From NCBI RefSeq assembly GCF_036924595.1, contig NZ_JAZHRV010000001.1:1860001-1924000 (forward strand): 64,000 nucleotides of DNA, read 5' to 3'. This DNA is from Bradyrhizobium algeriense. Its GTDB lineage: Bacteria; Pseudomonadota; Alphaproteobacteria; Rhizobiales; Xanthobacteraceae. The position numbers were made by a program, and so were the translations under genes. Each line of letters starts with the position of its first letter. Position 1 is the stretch's first letter. The notes below the pieces were generated by a model. It saw only the letters and a list, made by a program, of their open reading frames with translations. It searched no databases and had not been told where the DNA came from. This document shows, one piece after another, positions 32,091-42,354 of this stretch.

Positions 32091-32193
32091 GCGGGCCTAT
32101 CGGGCAAGCCGGCCGACGCTCCCTGTCCCCGGGCGCGCAAACGGGATAAGCTTACCCCTGCAGTTCAATCGAATACGCAAACGGAGGTGTGCG

Positions 32194-32826
32194 ATGGCTA
32201 CATCTGACTGGCGTCTCGAAGGCGAATGGATCAAGAACTGCAATTGCGCATTTGGCTGCCCGTGCGATTTCAATGCCCTGCCGACCCAGGGTTATTGCAA
32301 GGGCACGGTCGGCATGCGGATCACCAAGGGACATTTCGAGAAGACCAAACTCGACGGCCTGGTTTTCGCGGCAACCGTTCATTTTCCCGGTGCGCTGCAT
32401 GAGGGCAATGGCCAGCTGCAACCGATCATCGACGAGCGCGCCACACCGGAACAACGCGAAGCACTTTTCAATATCATGTCGGGTCAGAACTCTGCCGAAG
32501 GCACGCTATTCCAGATTCTCAGCCTGATCGTGACCAAGATGCATGAACCGTTGTTCGTACCGATCGAATTCGAATTCGACAAGGACGGGCGCGTAGCGCG
32601 TATGGTGGCGACGGGCGTGCTGGAGACCGAGGTCGAGCCGATCAAGAATCCGGTGACAGGAGAGCCTCACCGCATTCAGGTCGTGATGCCCGAGGGCTTC
32701 GAGCACAGGGCGGCCGAGGTTGCTTCGGCCAACATCCGCTCGAGCGGCGCCATCAAGTTCGACACCAAGGGCACGCATAGTTCGCTCGCCAATGTCGTTC
32801 AGACGCCGCAGGGCGTTGCGGCCTAG
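32194..32826 (+). CDS. DUF1326-domain protein
   Basis: 210 residues. Close to the N terminus it has NCNCAFGCPCDFNALPTQGYC, a cysteine cluster typical of DUF1326, then the signature HFEKTKLDGLVFAATVHFPGALHEGNG. It has no signal peptide. DUF1326 genes are usually paired with DUF2182 membrane protein genes, as here (gap 43 bp), and the cysteines hint at metal or redox chemistry. Its function is not known. GGAGGTG precedes the ATG. Confidence 0.85.
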   Translation: MATSDWRLEGEWIKNCNCAFGCPCDFNALPTQGYCKGTVGMRITKGHFEKTKLDGLVFAATVHFPGALHEGNGQLQPIIDERATPEQREALFNIMSGQNSAEGTLFQILSLIVTKMHEPLFVPIEFEFDKDGRVARMVATGVLETEVEPIKNPVTGEPHRIQVVMPEGFEHRAAEVASANIRSSGAIKFDTKGTHSSLANVVQTPQGVAA

Positions 32827-32869
32827 CGCTGCGCCCTAATCTCTACACGCCCAGTCGGGGGTGGGGTTT

Positions 32870-33667
32870 ATGATGGCGACCTCGGCGCTCGAACAGACCC
32901 TGCGGCACGATCGCCTGATCGTGGCCATCGGAATAGCCGTCGTCGTTGCGTTCTCCTGGGGCTATCTGCTTGCCGGCGCCGGCATCGACATGAGCATGGC
33001 CGACATGCCGATGGACCCTGAGCCGTGGTCGCCGGCCCAGGCATGGCTCATGTTCGCGATGTGGTGGGTGATGATGATCGCGATGATGGTGCCCAGCGCC
33101 GCGCCCACCATCCTGCTGTTCGCAGCCATCAAGCGCCGGCAGGCGACCGCGGACAGTCCCGTGATTTCAAGCTGGCTGTTTCTCGCCGGCTATCTCGTGA
33201 TATGGGCAGGCTTTAGTCTCGTCGCTGTCTCGGTGCAGTGGGCACTTGAACAGTCTGGATTGCTGTCCGGCATGATGGCGAGCACCAGCAATTTGCTCGC
33301 CGGGATCATCCTGCTTGCGGCCGGGCTCTACCAGTTCACCCCGATCAAGCGCGCCTGTCTGCGCTACTGCCAGAGCCCGGTGTTCTTCCTGAGCCGACAC
33401 TGGCAACCGGGCGCCATCGGGGCGCTGCGCATGGGCTTCCGCCACGGCGGCTATTGCGTCGGCTGCTGCTGGTTCCTGATGGCGCTGCTCTTCGTGGTCG
33501 GCGTCATGAACCTGGCCTGGGTCGCGGCGGTCGCGATCTATGTCGGGTTGGAGAAGCTGCAGGCGCGTAGCCCATGGCTCAGCCGCGCCGTAGGCGTCGG
33601 CCTGATCGTAGTGGGCGGAGCGGTGCTTGCGCGAGGCCTGATCGTCACGGCTGCCGCGTCGCTGTAG
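32870..33667 (+). CDS. DUF2182 integral membrane protein
   Basis: 265 residues from the ATG at 32870; the ATG at 32873 is equally possible. About seven membrane helices, with conserved-looking metal-binding residues: MSMADMPMDPEP, MWWVMMIAMMVPSAAP, and the cysteines in the C-terminal half RHGGYCVGCCWFLM. DUF2182 proteins are predicted metal-binding membrane proteins. It forms the usual pair with the upstream DUF1326 gene. It is convergent with the TetR gene; the stop codons are a few bases apart. Confidence 0.85.
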   Translation: MMATSALEQTLRHDRLIVAIGIAVVVAFSWGYLLAGAGIDMSMADMPMDPEPWSPAQAWLMFAMWWVMMIAMMVPSAAPTILLFAAIKRRQATADSPVISSWLFLAGYLVIWAGFSLVAVSVQWALEQSGLLSGMMASTSNLLAGIILLAAGLYQFTPIKRACLRYCQSPVFFLSRHWQPGAIGALRMGFRHGGYCVGCCWFLMALLFVVGVMNLAWVAAVAIYVGLEKLQARSPWLSRAVGVGLIVVGGAVLARGLIVTAAASL

Positions 33668-33673
33668 CTTGCC

Positions 33674-34333
33674 TCAGACGGCGACGAGTTCCGCAGGACT
33701 ACCGGCCCGCTTCGGCTTCTTCACCTTCGACGGCCCGAACAGATTGCCTGCAGCAAGGCCGGCCGTGTCGGCGACGCCGGGATCGCGCGAGACCATGGCG
33801 GCGACGATGGCGCCGTCGATCAACAATGCGAGTTGATGGGCAAGCATTTGCGGCTCGGCGGCGCCCATTTCAGCGGCGAGCTTTTCGATATGCGCCAGCA
33901 CCACCTTCTTGTGCCGTAGCGCGATGTTGCGGAACTGCTTGGCGTCCTTGTCGTGTTCGGCGACCGCGTTGATGAAAGGGCAGCCGTAGAAACGTTCCTC
34001 GGCGAACCAGCGCTTCAGCGCAGGAAAGATCCGCGTCAGCTTCGCCTGCGCGTCGCCGCCGCCATCCTCCATCGCGCCGATGAACCATTCGCGCCACGCC
34101 TTGCCTTCGCTCTCCAGCACGGCGTTGACTAGGTTGGTCTTCGATCCGAACAATTTGTAGAGCGTGGTCTTGGCGGTGCCGGCCTCGTCGATGATGGCAT
34201 CGATCCCGGTGGCGTTGATGCCGTTCTTGCAGAACAGATGCGTCGCCGCGCTAAGCAGGCGCCCGCGCGCGGATTCCTCATCGCCTGCGGCGCGTGCCGC
34301 GACAGCTTTCCTCTTTGAAACCGATTTGCCCAT
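33674..34333 (-). CDS. TetR-family transcriptional regulator
   Basis: 219 residues. The helix-turn-helix lies at about residues 24-70 (LLSAATHLFCKNGINATGIDAIIDEAG, then TTLYKLFGSK). The C-terminal ligand domain contains RWFAEERFYGCPFINAVAEHD, seen in a subgroup of TetR proteins whose ligand is often a small electrophile. The N and C termini are lysine/arginine-rich. It is divergent from the osmC gene, with 224 bp between, so it may repress that operon or itself. I saw no clear palindrome for it. Confidence 0.85.
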   Translation of the reverse strand: MGKSVSKRKAVAARAAGDEESARGRLLSAATHLFCKNGINATGIDAIIDEAGTAKTTLYKLFGSKTNLVNAVLESEGKAWREWFIGAMEDGGGDAQAKLTRIFPALKRWFAEERFYGCPFINAVAEHDKDAKQFRNIALRHKKVVLAHIEKLAAEMGAAEPQMLAHQLALLIDGAIVAAMVSRDPGVADTAGLAAGNLFGPSKVKKPKRAGSPAELVAV

Positions 34334-34503
34334 GCGCCGCAGTTAATCGGAGCGCCGCGCAATCATCAAGTCGCATCTTTGCGCCGAAATTAATCGCAGG
34401 CACGCGGCAATTGCTTCGCGCCTGTGCAGCGCGGCGCTGACCAATTTCCGGGCAGCGATCGCTAAGCGGCGGGAGAGCTTCGCCTTTTGGTTTTGGCCTG
34501 CTC

Positions 34504-34520
34504 TGGCACGCTTAATGCAG
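34504..34520 (+). promoter_or_regulatory. Sigma-54-type promoter of the osmC operon
   Basis: TGGCACGCTTAATGCAG: the -24 element TGGCACG is a perfect consensus, and GG-N10-GC spacing (GG at 34505, GC at 34517) is exact. The -12 element is ATGC instead of TTGC. It lies about 40 bp before the osmC start. Confidence 0.75.
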
Positions 34521-34557
34521 GAAACAGAACGTTCGGTATCCTACCCTAGGGAGAGAA

Positions 34558-35103
34558 ATGATGACCGCGGTCGCTCAAAAAACGGTGCTTACAGGCTGCC
34601 TGGCGCCGATCGACAAAAATGGGCTCGAGCAGCTCATCGCCAACGGCAAGGCCAATCCGAAGGTCATCAAGACCTTGAAGTGCAAGACGGTGGCGGAAGG
34701 CAAGTTCCGCCATGCCAACTACATCCGCAACCTCGCGCCTTACATCGTCGACGAGCCGCCGGGCCTGCTCGGCGACGACACCGCGCCCAACCCGTCGGAG
34801 GCGTCATTGGCCGCGCTCGGGTCGTGCCTTGCGGTGGGCCTGCACGCCAACGCCGTTCACCGCGGCTGGATCGTCAACAAGCTCGAACTCGAGCTCGAGG
34901 GCGATCTCAACATCACGGCGGTGTGGGGCACCGGCGATGTCAGCGAGAAGCCGGTCGGCTTCACCGACGTGCGGGTCAAGGTCGACATGGAATGCGAGGG
35001 CATTCCGAAGGCCGAGATCGACGCGCTGGTGGCCCACGTCAAGCAGTGGTCGCCGGTCGCCAACACCTTTACCCGCCCGGTCAATCTCGAAGTCAGCGCG
35101 TAG
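34558..35103 (+). CDS. OsmC-family protein
   Basis: 181 residues; an ATG at 34561 fits the GGGAG site better and would give 180. The family motifs are present: NPSEASLAALGSCLAVGLHANAVHRGW with the first catalytic-type cysteine (about Cys90), and VDMECEGIPKAEID with the second. OsmC/Ohr proteins reduce organic hydroperoxides or handle sulfur species through these two cysteines. First gene of an operon with a flavin-oxidase-like and a rhodanese gene, under a sigma-54-type promoter, so sulfur or thiol metabolism is likely. Confidence 0.85.
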   Translation: MMTAVAQKTVLTGCLAPIDKNGLEQLIANGKANPKVIKTLKCKTVAEGKFRHANYIRNLAPYIVDEPPGLLGDDTAPNPSEASLAALGSCLAVGLHANAVHRGWIVNKLELELEGDLNITAVWGTGDVSEKPVGFTDVRVKVDMECEGIPKAEIDALVAHVKQWSPVANTFTRPVNLEVSA

Positions 35104-35139
35104 GCGGCCACGGCAGGCCAATGGGGTGTGGAGGGTTTG

Positions 35140-36285
35140 ATGGGTTCACTGGCGGTATCCCGGCTCGCGATTGACGCAACTCTGCCATCGGCGTCGATCG
35201 CCGATCAGGTAGCAGTGATTGCGCGCAAAGAACTCGCACCCCAGGCGCTGGCGATCGACGAAGGCACGCTCTACCCCGATGCGTTGCTCCGGCGGCTTGG
35301 CGAAGCCGGCGCCTGGGGCAGCCACCAACCGGTGAATGGCGCGGCCGATCTGCGCTGCGCCATTCAATCGATCGCAGCGCTCGGCGAAGTCTGCGGCGCC
35401 ACCGCCTTCATGGCGTGGTGCCAGAACACGCTGGTCTGGTACGCCTCGAATTCGGGCAATCCAAAACTCGTCGCCAAATTCGCCGATAAGTTCGCCAGCG
35501 GCGAAATTCTCGGCGGCACCGGGCTGTCCAACCCGATGAAGAGTTTTTTCGGCATCGAGAAGTTGAAACTCAGAGGACGCAAGGTCGAGGGCGGTTACGT
35601 CGTGCGCGGCGCGCTGCCCTGGGTGTCAAATTTGGGCGCCGAGCATTTCTTCGGCACGATCTTCGAGCGCGAGGACGGGCCCGGCGGCACCGCAAACGGC
35701 GGGCCGGGCATCGTGATGTTCCTTGCCGATTGCTCCAATCCCGCGATCACGTTGCAGCCGTGCAAGCCGTTCCTCGCGATGGACGGCACCGGCACCTATG
35801 GCGTGCAGTTCCGTGATGTCTTCGTGCCGGACGAGTTGATTCTGGCCGAGCCGGCAGGACCCTTTGTCAAAAAAATCCGCGCCGGCTTTATCCTGCTGCA
35901 GGCCGGCATGGCGCTCGGTCTCATCAAGGACTGCATCCAGATCATGGACGAGGTCGAGGCGCCGCTCGGTCACGTCAATCGCTATCTGCCGCAGCAGCCG
36001 CTGCAGTTCCGCGAACTCCATGCCGAGTTCGAGAAGGAGACCATGGCGCTGGCGCGCGATCCCTACAATTCCGACGACAGCTATTGGCGGCGCGTGGTGG
36101 CGCTGCGGCTGCGCGCCGGTGACGCAAGCGTCGCGGCCGCGCATGCCGCGATGCTCCATTGCGGCGCGCGCGGCTACCTGAAGAGCCACCGCGCCCAGCG
36201 CCGGCTTCGCGAGGCCTATTTTGTTGCCGTCGTCACCCCCGCCACCAAGCAGCTTCGCAAGATGCTGGCCGGCGACGAGCACTAA
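35140..36285 (+). CDS. Acyl-CoA dehydrogenase-fold flavoprotein, probably not a beta-oxidation enzyme
   Basis: 381 residues from the ATG at 35140, with GGAGGG upstream; an in-frame GTG at 35128 is less likely. It has the fold signature (an N-terminal helical part, FGIEKLKLRGRKVEGGYVVRGALPWVSNLG as the central beta part, and a C-terminal helical bundle). The end reads GARGYLKSHRAQRRLREAYFVAVVTPATKQL; the usual catalytic glutamate of acyl-CoA dehydrogenases is not apparent, and the usual IYEGT is VVTPAT. Enzymes of this shape include flavin-dependent oxygenases acting on sulfur compounds. In the osmC operon. Confidence 0.8.
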   Translation: MGSLAVSRLAIDATLPSASIADQVAVIARKELAPQALAIDEGTLYPDALLRRLGEAGAWGSHQPVNGAADLRCAIQSIAALGEVCGATAFMAWCQNTLVWYASNSGNPKLVAKFADKFASGEILGGTGLSNPMKSFFGIEKLKLRGRKVEGGYVVRGALPWVSNLGAEHFFGTIFEREDGPGGTANGGPGIVMFLADCSNPAITLQPCKPFLAMDGTGTYGVQFRDVFVPDELILAEPAGPFVKKIRAGFILLQAGMALGLIKDCIQIMDEVEAPLGHVNRYLPQQPLQFRELHAEFEKETMALARDPYNSDDSYWRRVVALRLRAGDASVAAAHAAMLHCGARGYLKSHRAQRRLREAYFVAVVTPATKQLRKMLAGDEH

Positions 36286-36336
36286 AGGGATTTCCGACCG
36301 ACCCAACCAGCAACCACACAACAGGAGAGGCCTGCC

Positions 36337-37215
36337 ATGACGGACGTTCTGATTACTGCCGGCGAACTCGCGGAATTCCTCAAGAAAGAGCCGTGTGTCA
36401 TCATCGACACCCGCAATCCCGAAGCCTACGGCGCGGGGCATCTCCCCGGCGCCGTCAATGTCCATGAAATCTTCACCTATCTGGCGACCTCGACGCCGGA
36501 AGGCATGCAGGAGCTGAAGACGAAATTCGCCGACGCGTTCGGCGCTGCCGGGCTTTCGGGCAAAGAAACCGCGGTCATCTACGAACAGTCGATGAATTCC
36601 GGCTTCGGCCAGTCCTGCCGCGGCTATTACCTGCTGACCATGCTCGGCTATCCCAAGATCAAGGTGCTGCACGGCGGTTACGACGCCTGGGCGGCGGCGG
36701 GGCTGCCGGTCACCACGGACGTGCCGTCGCCGGTGAAGGCATCGTTCACGGTCGTGCCGGAGGCCGGCGATATCCTGATCGACGCCAAGACCATGCTCGC
36801 CGCCGTCGGCAAGCCCGGCATCGCGCTGCTCGACGTGCGCGATATCGACGAGTGGATCGGCGAAAGCTCGTCGCCGTACGGGAAGGATTTCTGCCCGCGC
36901 AAGGGACGCATCCCCGGCGCGGTCTGGCTCGAATGGTACCGGATGATGAAGCCGACCGCGGAAGGGCCGCGCTTCAAGTCGAAGAACGAAATTTTGGCGG
37001 AATGCGCCACCGTCGGCATCACAGAGAATACGCCGGTCTATCTCTACTGCTTCAAGGGCGCACGCGCCTCGAACACGTTCCTCGCACTGAAGAACGCCGG
37101 CGTGAAGGATGTCCGGATGTATTTCGGCTCCTGGAACGAATGGTCGCGCGACCCCGCGCTGCCGATCGAGGAGGGGCTGCCGACGGAGGCCAAGCTCACC
37201 ACCAAGGCGGCCTAA
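36337..37215 (+). CDS. Two-domain sulfurtransferase (rhodanese)
   Basis: 292 residues with two rhodanese folds, about 8-125 and 147-282. The C-terminal domain is the active one: the loop YLYCFKGARAS carries Cys238. The N-terminal domain lacks an active-site cysteine in the usual place. Proteins of this layout transfer sulfane sulfur from thiosulfate or 3-mercaptopyruvate. ACAGGAGAGG precedes the ATG. Last gene of osmC / flavoprotein / sulfurtransferase; 51 bp follow the flavoprotein stop. Together they suggest a sulfur-compound breakdown or detoxification route. Confidence 0.9.
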   Translation: MTDVLITAGELAEFLKKEPCVIIDTRNPEAYGAGHLPGAVNVHEIFTYLATSTPEGMQELKTKFADAFGAAGLSGKETAVIYEQSMNSGFGQSCRGYYLLTMLGYPKIKVLHGGYDAWAAAGLPVTTDVPSPVKASFTVVPEAGDILIDAKTMLAAVGKPGIALLDVRDIDEWIGESSSPYGKDFCPRKGRIPGAVWLEWYRMMKPTAEGPRFKSKNEILAECATVGITENTPVYLYCFKGARASNTFLALKNAGVKDVRMYFGSWNEWSRDPALPIEEGLPTEAKLTTKAA

Positions 37216-37380
37216 CGGCGCGTCCGGTGTTGCAGTCTTATTCCATGGAATTGGACGGCAACAAGGCGGCCGGCGATTCCTGAAGTGATGGCGCGAACCA
37301 ATGGAACCGCGCCATCGCGCCACTCTGGCGTTCCTGATCTCCGCTGCGTATAATCGCGACGCAGTCAGGTGGTCGCGCGG

Positions 37381-37995
37381 ATGTCGATGTTCTCACGCAG
37401 ATTTGGTCTTGCAATGGTCGCAGCGATGCTGTGCCTGGGCGCGCCAGCGGCCCACGCGCAGGCCTCGCCGGTAAACTACTGGATTCCGGGCTGGCCGATG
37501 GGATTCAGCGGTGCTGCGGGTGAGAGCCCTGACGCGTACGGCACCTTTCCGAGCTTCGACTTCCGCGATGTCGGAAACGGCTCGTCCTATGCGCGCTACA
37601 ATTTTTCGAACGGCTTTTTTGTCGGCAGCCAGCGCAGCGGCATGGGCTTCGGCAGCCTCAGCCAGAGTGCGTTCGGCAGCTTCGGCTCGCTCTATAGCGA
37701 AGGCGTGCAGTTCGGCTACAGCCTGAAGAATAGCGGCTTGCCCGTCACCTTCTATGCCGGGTTCGACACGCTGAAATACAATACCGGCATCGGTGGCAAC
37801 GCGTTCGCGCCGTTCGACTCCAAGTCGGGCACGCTGCCCGTCAGCAGCGCGTATGCCGGCGTCGAATTCCAGCCGACGTCCAATCTCAGCCTGTCGCTCG
37901 GGGTCGGCGTCGTCCAGCAGACGGGGCGGATCGACAGCGAGATCAATTCGCTGCCCGGCGCTTCGTCGTTCTCGGTGGGCGGCCGCCGCTACTAG
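37381..37995 (+). CDS. Exported glycine/serine-rich beta-barrel-like protein
   Basis: 204 residues from the ATG at 37381 (MSMFSRRFGLAM); a GTG at 37369 is less likely. The signal peptide ends AHAQ. The mature part is rich in Gly, Ser, Phe and Tyr in alternating patterns (for example GFFVGSQRSGMGFGSLSQ, GVQFGYSLK, LPVTFYAGFDTLKY, SLSLGVGVVQQTG), which suggests a small outer-membrane beta barrel. It ends GGRRY. There is no specific domain that I recognise. Confidence 0.65.
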   Translation: MSMFSRRFGLAMVAAMLCLGAPAAHAQASPVNYWIPGWPMGFSGAAGESPDAYGTFPSFDFRDVGNGSSYARYNFSNGFFVGSQRSGMGFGSLSQSAFGSFGSLYSEGVQFGYSLKNSGLPVTFYAGFDTLKYNTGIGGNAFAPFDSKSGTLPVSSAYAGVEFQPTSNLSLSLGVGVVQQTGRIDSEINSLPGASSFSVGGRRY

Positions 37996-38064
37996 GGCGC
38001 GGACTCGTCATCAAGTCGGGTTCGCTTTGTTCTCGGAAGGCGATTATCGAGCCAGCATTGATGC

Positions 38065-38307
38065 ATGTCGCCTTGCCAGCAGGACACGTCACCTGCTTGG
38101 CTTAATATAGAAATCGTTGCGGTACCGGGATCGCTTCCGTCTGGAATGGGCACACAGGCACTATTTGAAGCTTGCGTGGGTCGCGTCTTCCCTATTGCGG
38201 GGATCGACAACGGATTTTTGGAGCTGCACGTAGGCGAGATCGTCGGCGAAGAGAGCTACATGCACTCTATTTGGATTGAAGCAAGCTGCGTTCTTGTGCG
38301 CCGCTAA
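38065..38307 (+). CDS. Small conserved protein, unknown
   Basis: 80 residues. The part from WLNIEIVAVPGSLPSGMGTQALFEA on, ending SYMHSIWIEASCVLV, has the look of a conserved small beta-rich protein (IEIV, then VGRVFPIAGID, GFLELHVGE). The N-terminal 15 residues look less conserved, so the true start may differ. No signal peptide. It lies after a gap of about 70 bp in the same direction as the beta-barrel-like gene. Confidence 0.5.
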   Translation: MSPCQQDTSPAWLNIEIVAVPGSLPSGMGTQALFEACVGRVFPIAGIDNGFLELHVGEIVGEESYMHSIWIEASCVLVRR

Positions 38308-38390
38308 CGCGATTGAATGGATCAGTGCCACAGCTGCGCCTCAGGTAAGCTGCCGAGTTGGTGAAATATTGGAAGGGAGCGCGGATTCTA

Positions 38391-38618
38391 ATGACGAAGC
38401 GAACACGGCTGGCGACGATAGTGATGGGCCGAAGCATGAGAGGCGACGCTTCGACGGAGGAGGACCCCAAAGTCACGTTCGAGCTTGAGGCCGAAACTGG
38501 CGAGATTTTTGAGGTAAGTTTTTCTCTTCGTGGAATCTTGAGCACCGTTGTGATGGCTCACGGCTGGACCCCTTTGAAAGAGGAACTTGCTCAACTGGAG
38601 CCGCCGACCAAAGTCTAG
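38391..38618 (+). CDS. Small protein, unknown
   Basis: 75 residues from the ATG at 38391; the frame also opens at a GTG at 38358. It has a basic start (MTKRTRLATIVMGRSMRG) and an acidic beta-like centre (KVTFELEAETGEIFEVSFSLRGIL). GGAAGGGAG lies about 12 bp upstream, a little far. No family recognised; a real gene is likely but not certain. Confidence 0.4.
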   Translation: MTKRTRLATIVMGRSMRGDASTEEDPKVTFELEAETGEIFEVSFSLRGILSTVVMAHGWTPLKEELAQLEPPTKV

Positions 38619-38718
38619 ATGCAACGTCCACTATGGGTTCACAAGCCGCCGATCACGGTCAAGCCTGGTGGCTTCCGCTTTGCCTTGGGAAGCCGACGTT
38701 GACGAGCACACGCCCTAA

Positions 38719-40641
<1,923 letters not shown>

Positions 40642-40652
40642 TTGATCGACTC

Positions 40653-40700
40653 CGAAAATTCGTAATCCAGCTACGATATTTCGTTTATCACGAATTTTCG
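40653..40700. promoter_or_regulatory. Three palindromic sites, probable CynF enhancer
   Basis: CGAAAATTCG (40653-40662), CGATATTTCG (40674-40683) and CGAATTTTCG (40691-40700); the third is the exact reverse complement of the first, and the second differs at one or two positions. All have the frame CGA-N4-TCG, mostly flanked by TA or GT. They lie 60-110 bp upstream of the sigma-54 promoter, the typical enhancer distance, and directly upstream of the cynF start. Confidence 0.75.
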
Positions 40701-40759
40701 TAATCGCCAATGAAGCCGCAAATCCCTGCGACATCAACGCAATTGCCGAAGAAGAGGGC

Positions 40760-40776
40760 TGGCATGTGCCTTGCTT
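40760..40776 (+). promoter_or_regulatory. Sigma-54 promoter of cynABDS
   Basis: TGGCATGTGCCTTGCTT matches TGGCACG-N4-TTGCW at all but one important base, with exact GG-N10-GC spacing (GG at 40761, GC at 40773). It lies 33 bp before cynA. Confidence 0.85.
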
Positions 40777-40808
40777 AATTAGGGGGCAACGCCCGTGCAG
40801 GAGGTCTC

Positions 40809-42194
40809 ATGTCTACCTTCGACAATCCATTCGATCCCGATCGCCGTCTTCGTGCCGGTGGCTGTTCTTGCGGCCAGCATGTCAGCGAAGCCGAACATGA
40901 ACATGCGGCCTCGGCGCTGCGCTGCGAGCCCGCACCGAGCGAGGACAAGCGCTACGAGGGCGTCGTAGCCTCCGCCGTGATGCGGGCGATGTTTCCCAGG
41001 GATGCCGCACGGCGCGCGTTCCTGAAATCGGTCGGCGCCTCGACCGCGCTGGCCGCGATCTCGCAATTCTTTCCGCTTCAGACCGCGACCGAGGTTTTCG
41101 CGCAAGGCGGGGCGCCCGAGAAGAAGGACCTCAAGGTCGGCTTCATTCCGATCACCTGCGCAACGCCGATCATCATGGCGGCCCCGCTCGGCTTCTATTC
41201 CAAGCACGGCCTCAACGTCGAAGTGGTGAAGACCGCCGGCTGGGCGGTGATCCGCGACAAGACCATCAACAAGGAATACGACGCAGCCCACATGCTGGCG
41301 CCGATGCCGATCGCGATCTCGCTGGGGCTGGGCGCCAATGCGATCCCGTTCACGGTGCCGGCGATCGAGAACATCAACGGGCAGGGCATCACGCTCGCCA
41401 TGAAGCACAAGGACAAGCGCGATCCGAAGGACTGGAAGGGCATGAAGTTCGCCATTCCGTTCGACTATTCGATGCACAATTATCTGCTGCGCTATTATCT
41501 GGCCGAACACGGCCTCGATCCCGATACCGACGTGCAATTGCGCTCGGTGCCGCCGCCGGAAATGGTCGCCAACCTCCGCGCCGACAACATCGACGGCTTC
41601 CTCGCGCCGGACAACATCTGCCAGCGTGCGATCTATGACGGCGTCGGCTTCATGCACATCCTGTCCAAGGAGATCTGGGACGGCCATCCCTGCTGCAGCT
41701 TTGCCGCCAGCAAGGAATTCATCACCAGCTCGCCGAACAGCTTTGCAGCGCTGACGCGGGCGATCGTGGACGCGACCGCCTATGCGTCGAAAGCCGAGAA
41801 CCGCAAGCAGATCGCGGAAGCGATCGCTCCCGCGAACTATATCAACGCACCGGTCACCGTGCTGGAGCAGGTGCTGACCGGCACCTATGCGGACGGATTG
41901 GGCGGCGTCAAAACCGACGCCAAGCGTGTCGACTTCGATCCGTTCCCCTGGCAGTCCTTTGCGGTGTGGATGCTGACCCAGATGAAGCGCTGGGGCCAGA
42001 TCAAGGGCGATGTCGATTACAAGGCGGTGGCGGAACAGGTTTATCTCGCGACCGACACCGGCAAGGTCATGAAGGAGATGGGACTGACACCGCCGACAAC
42101 GTCGTACAAATCGTTCGCGGTGATGGGCAAGACGTTCGATCCGGCGAAGCCGGATGATTATCTCGCCAGCTTCAAGATCAGGAAGGCGTCGTGA
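40809..42194 (+). CDS. cynA: Cyanate/nitrate-type ABC transporter substrate-binding protein
   Basis: 461 residues of the NrtA/CmpA/CynA family; AGGAGG precedes the ATG. The first ~65 residues are an unusual extension with a Cys/His-rich stretch (GGCSCGQHVSEAEHEHAA, 17-34). A Tat-type signal follows, ARRAFLKSVG at 67-76, with a hydrophobic stretch and cleavage near VFAQGG. The mature part opens KKDLKVGFIPITCATPIIMA, typical of the family. The folded, exported protein would deliver cyanate to the permease. First gene of cynABDS. Confidence 0.85.
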   Translation: MSTFDNPFDPDRRLRAGGCSCGQHVSEAEHEHAASALRCEPAPSEDKRYEGVVASAVMRAMFPRDAARRAFLKSVGASTALAAISQFFPLQTATEVFAQGGAPEKKDLKVGFIPITCATPIIMAAPLGFYSKHGLNVEVVKTAGWAVIRDKTINKEYDAAHMLAPMPIAISLGLGANAIPFTVPAIENINGQGITLAMKHKDKRDPKDWKGMKFAIPFDYSMHNYLLRYYLAEHGLDPDTDVQLRSVPPPEMVANLRADNIDGFLAPDNICQRAIYDGVGFMHILSKEIWDGHPCCSFAASKEFITSSPNSFAALTRAIVDATAYASKAENRKQIAEAIAPANYINAPVTVLEQVLTGTYADGLGGVKTDAKRVDFDPFPWQSFAVWMLTQMKRWGQIKGDVDYKAVAEQVYLATDTGKVMKEMGLTPPTTSYKSFAVMGKTFDPAKPDDYLASFKIRKAS

Positions 42195-42220
42195 GGGATC
42201 CTGGCCTTGCCTCTTTCTTA

Positions 42221-42354
42221 CCTCGCCCCGCTTGCGGGGAGAGGTCGCCGCGCTTTTGCGCGGCGGGTGAGGGGGTACAGGTCCATCAACTAGCATTCGC
42301 CTCGCGGAGAGAGCCCCTCACCCCGACCCTCTTCCCGCGCGCGGGGAGAGGGAG
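42221..42354. repeat. Intergenic repeat with paired stems between cynA and cynB
   Basis: Stem pieces include CCTCGCCCCGCTTGCGGGGA, CGCCGCGCTTTTGCGCGGCG and CCCCTCACCCCGACC matched to GGGTGAGGGGG, and the last arm ends CGGGGAGAGGGAG directly before the cynB ATG. This is a Bradyrhizobium-type intergenic repeat within an operon. Its final bases provide the cynB ribosome site. Confidence 0.8.

Noticed and set aside
35626..37323. 565-codon minus-strand frame opposite the osmC operon
   Set aside because: Antisense to two clear proteins; no domain.
40779..42296. Minus-strand open frame opposite cynA
   Set aside because: cynA has ribosome site, Tat signal and family sequence; the opposite frame is Arg/His-rich shadow.
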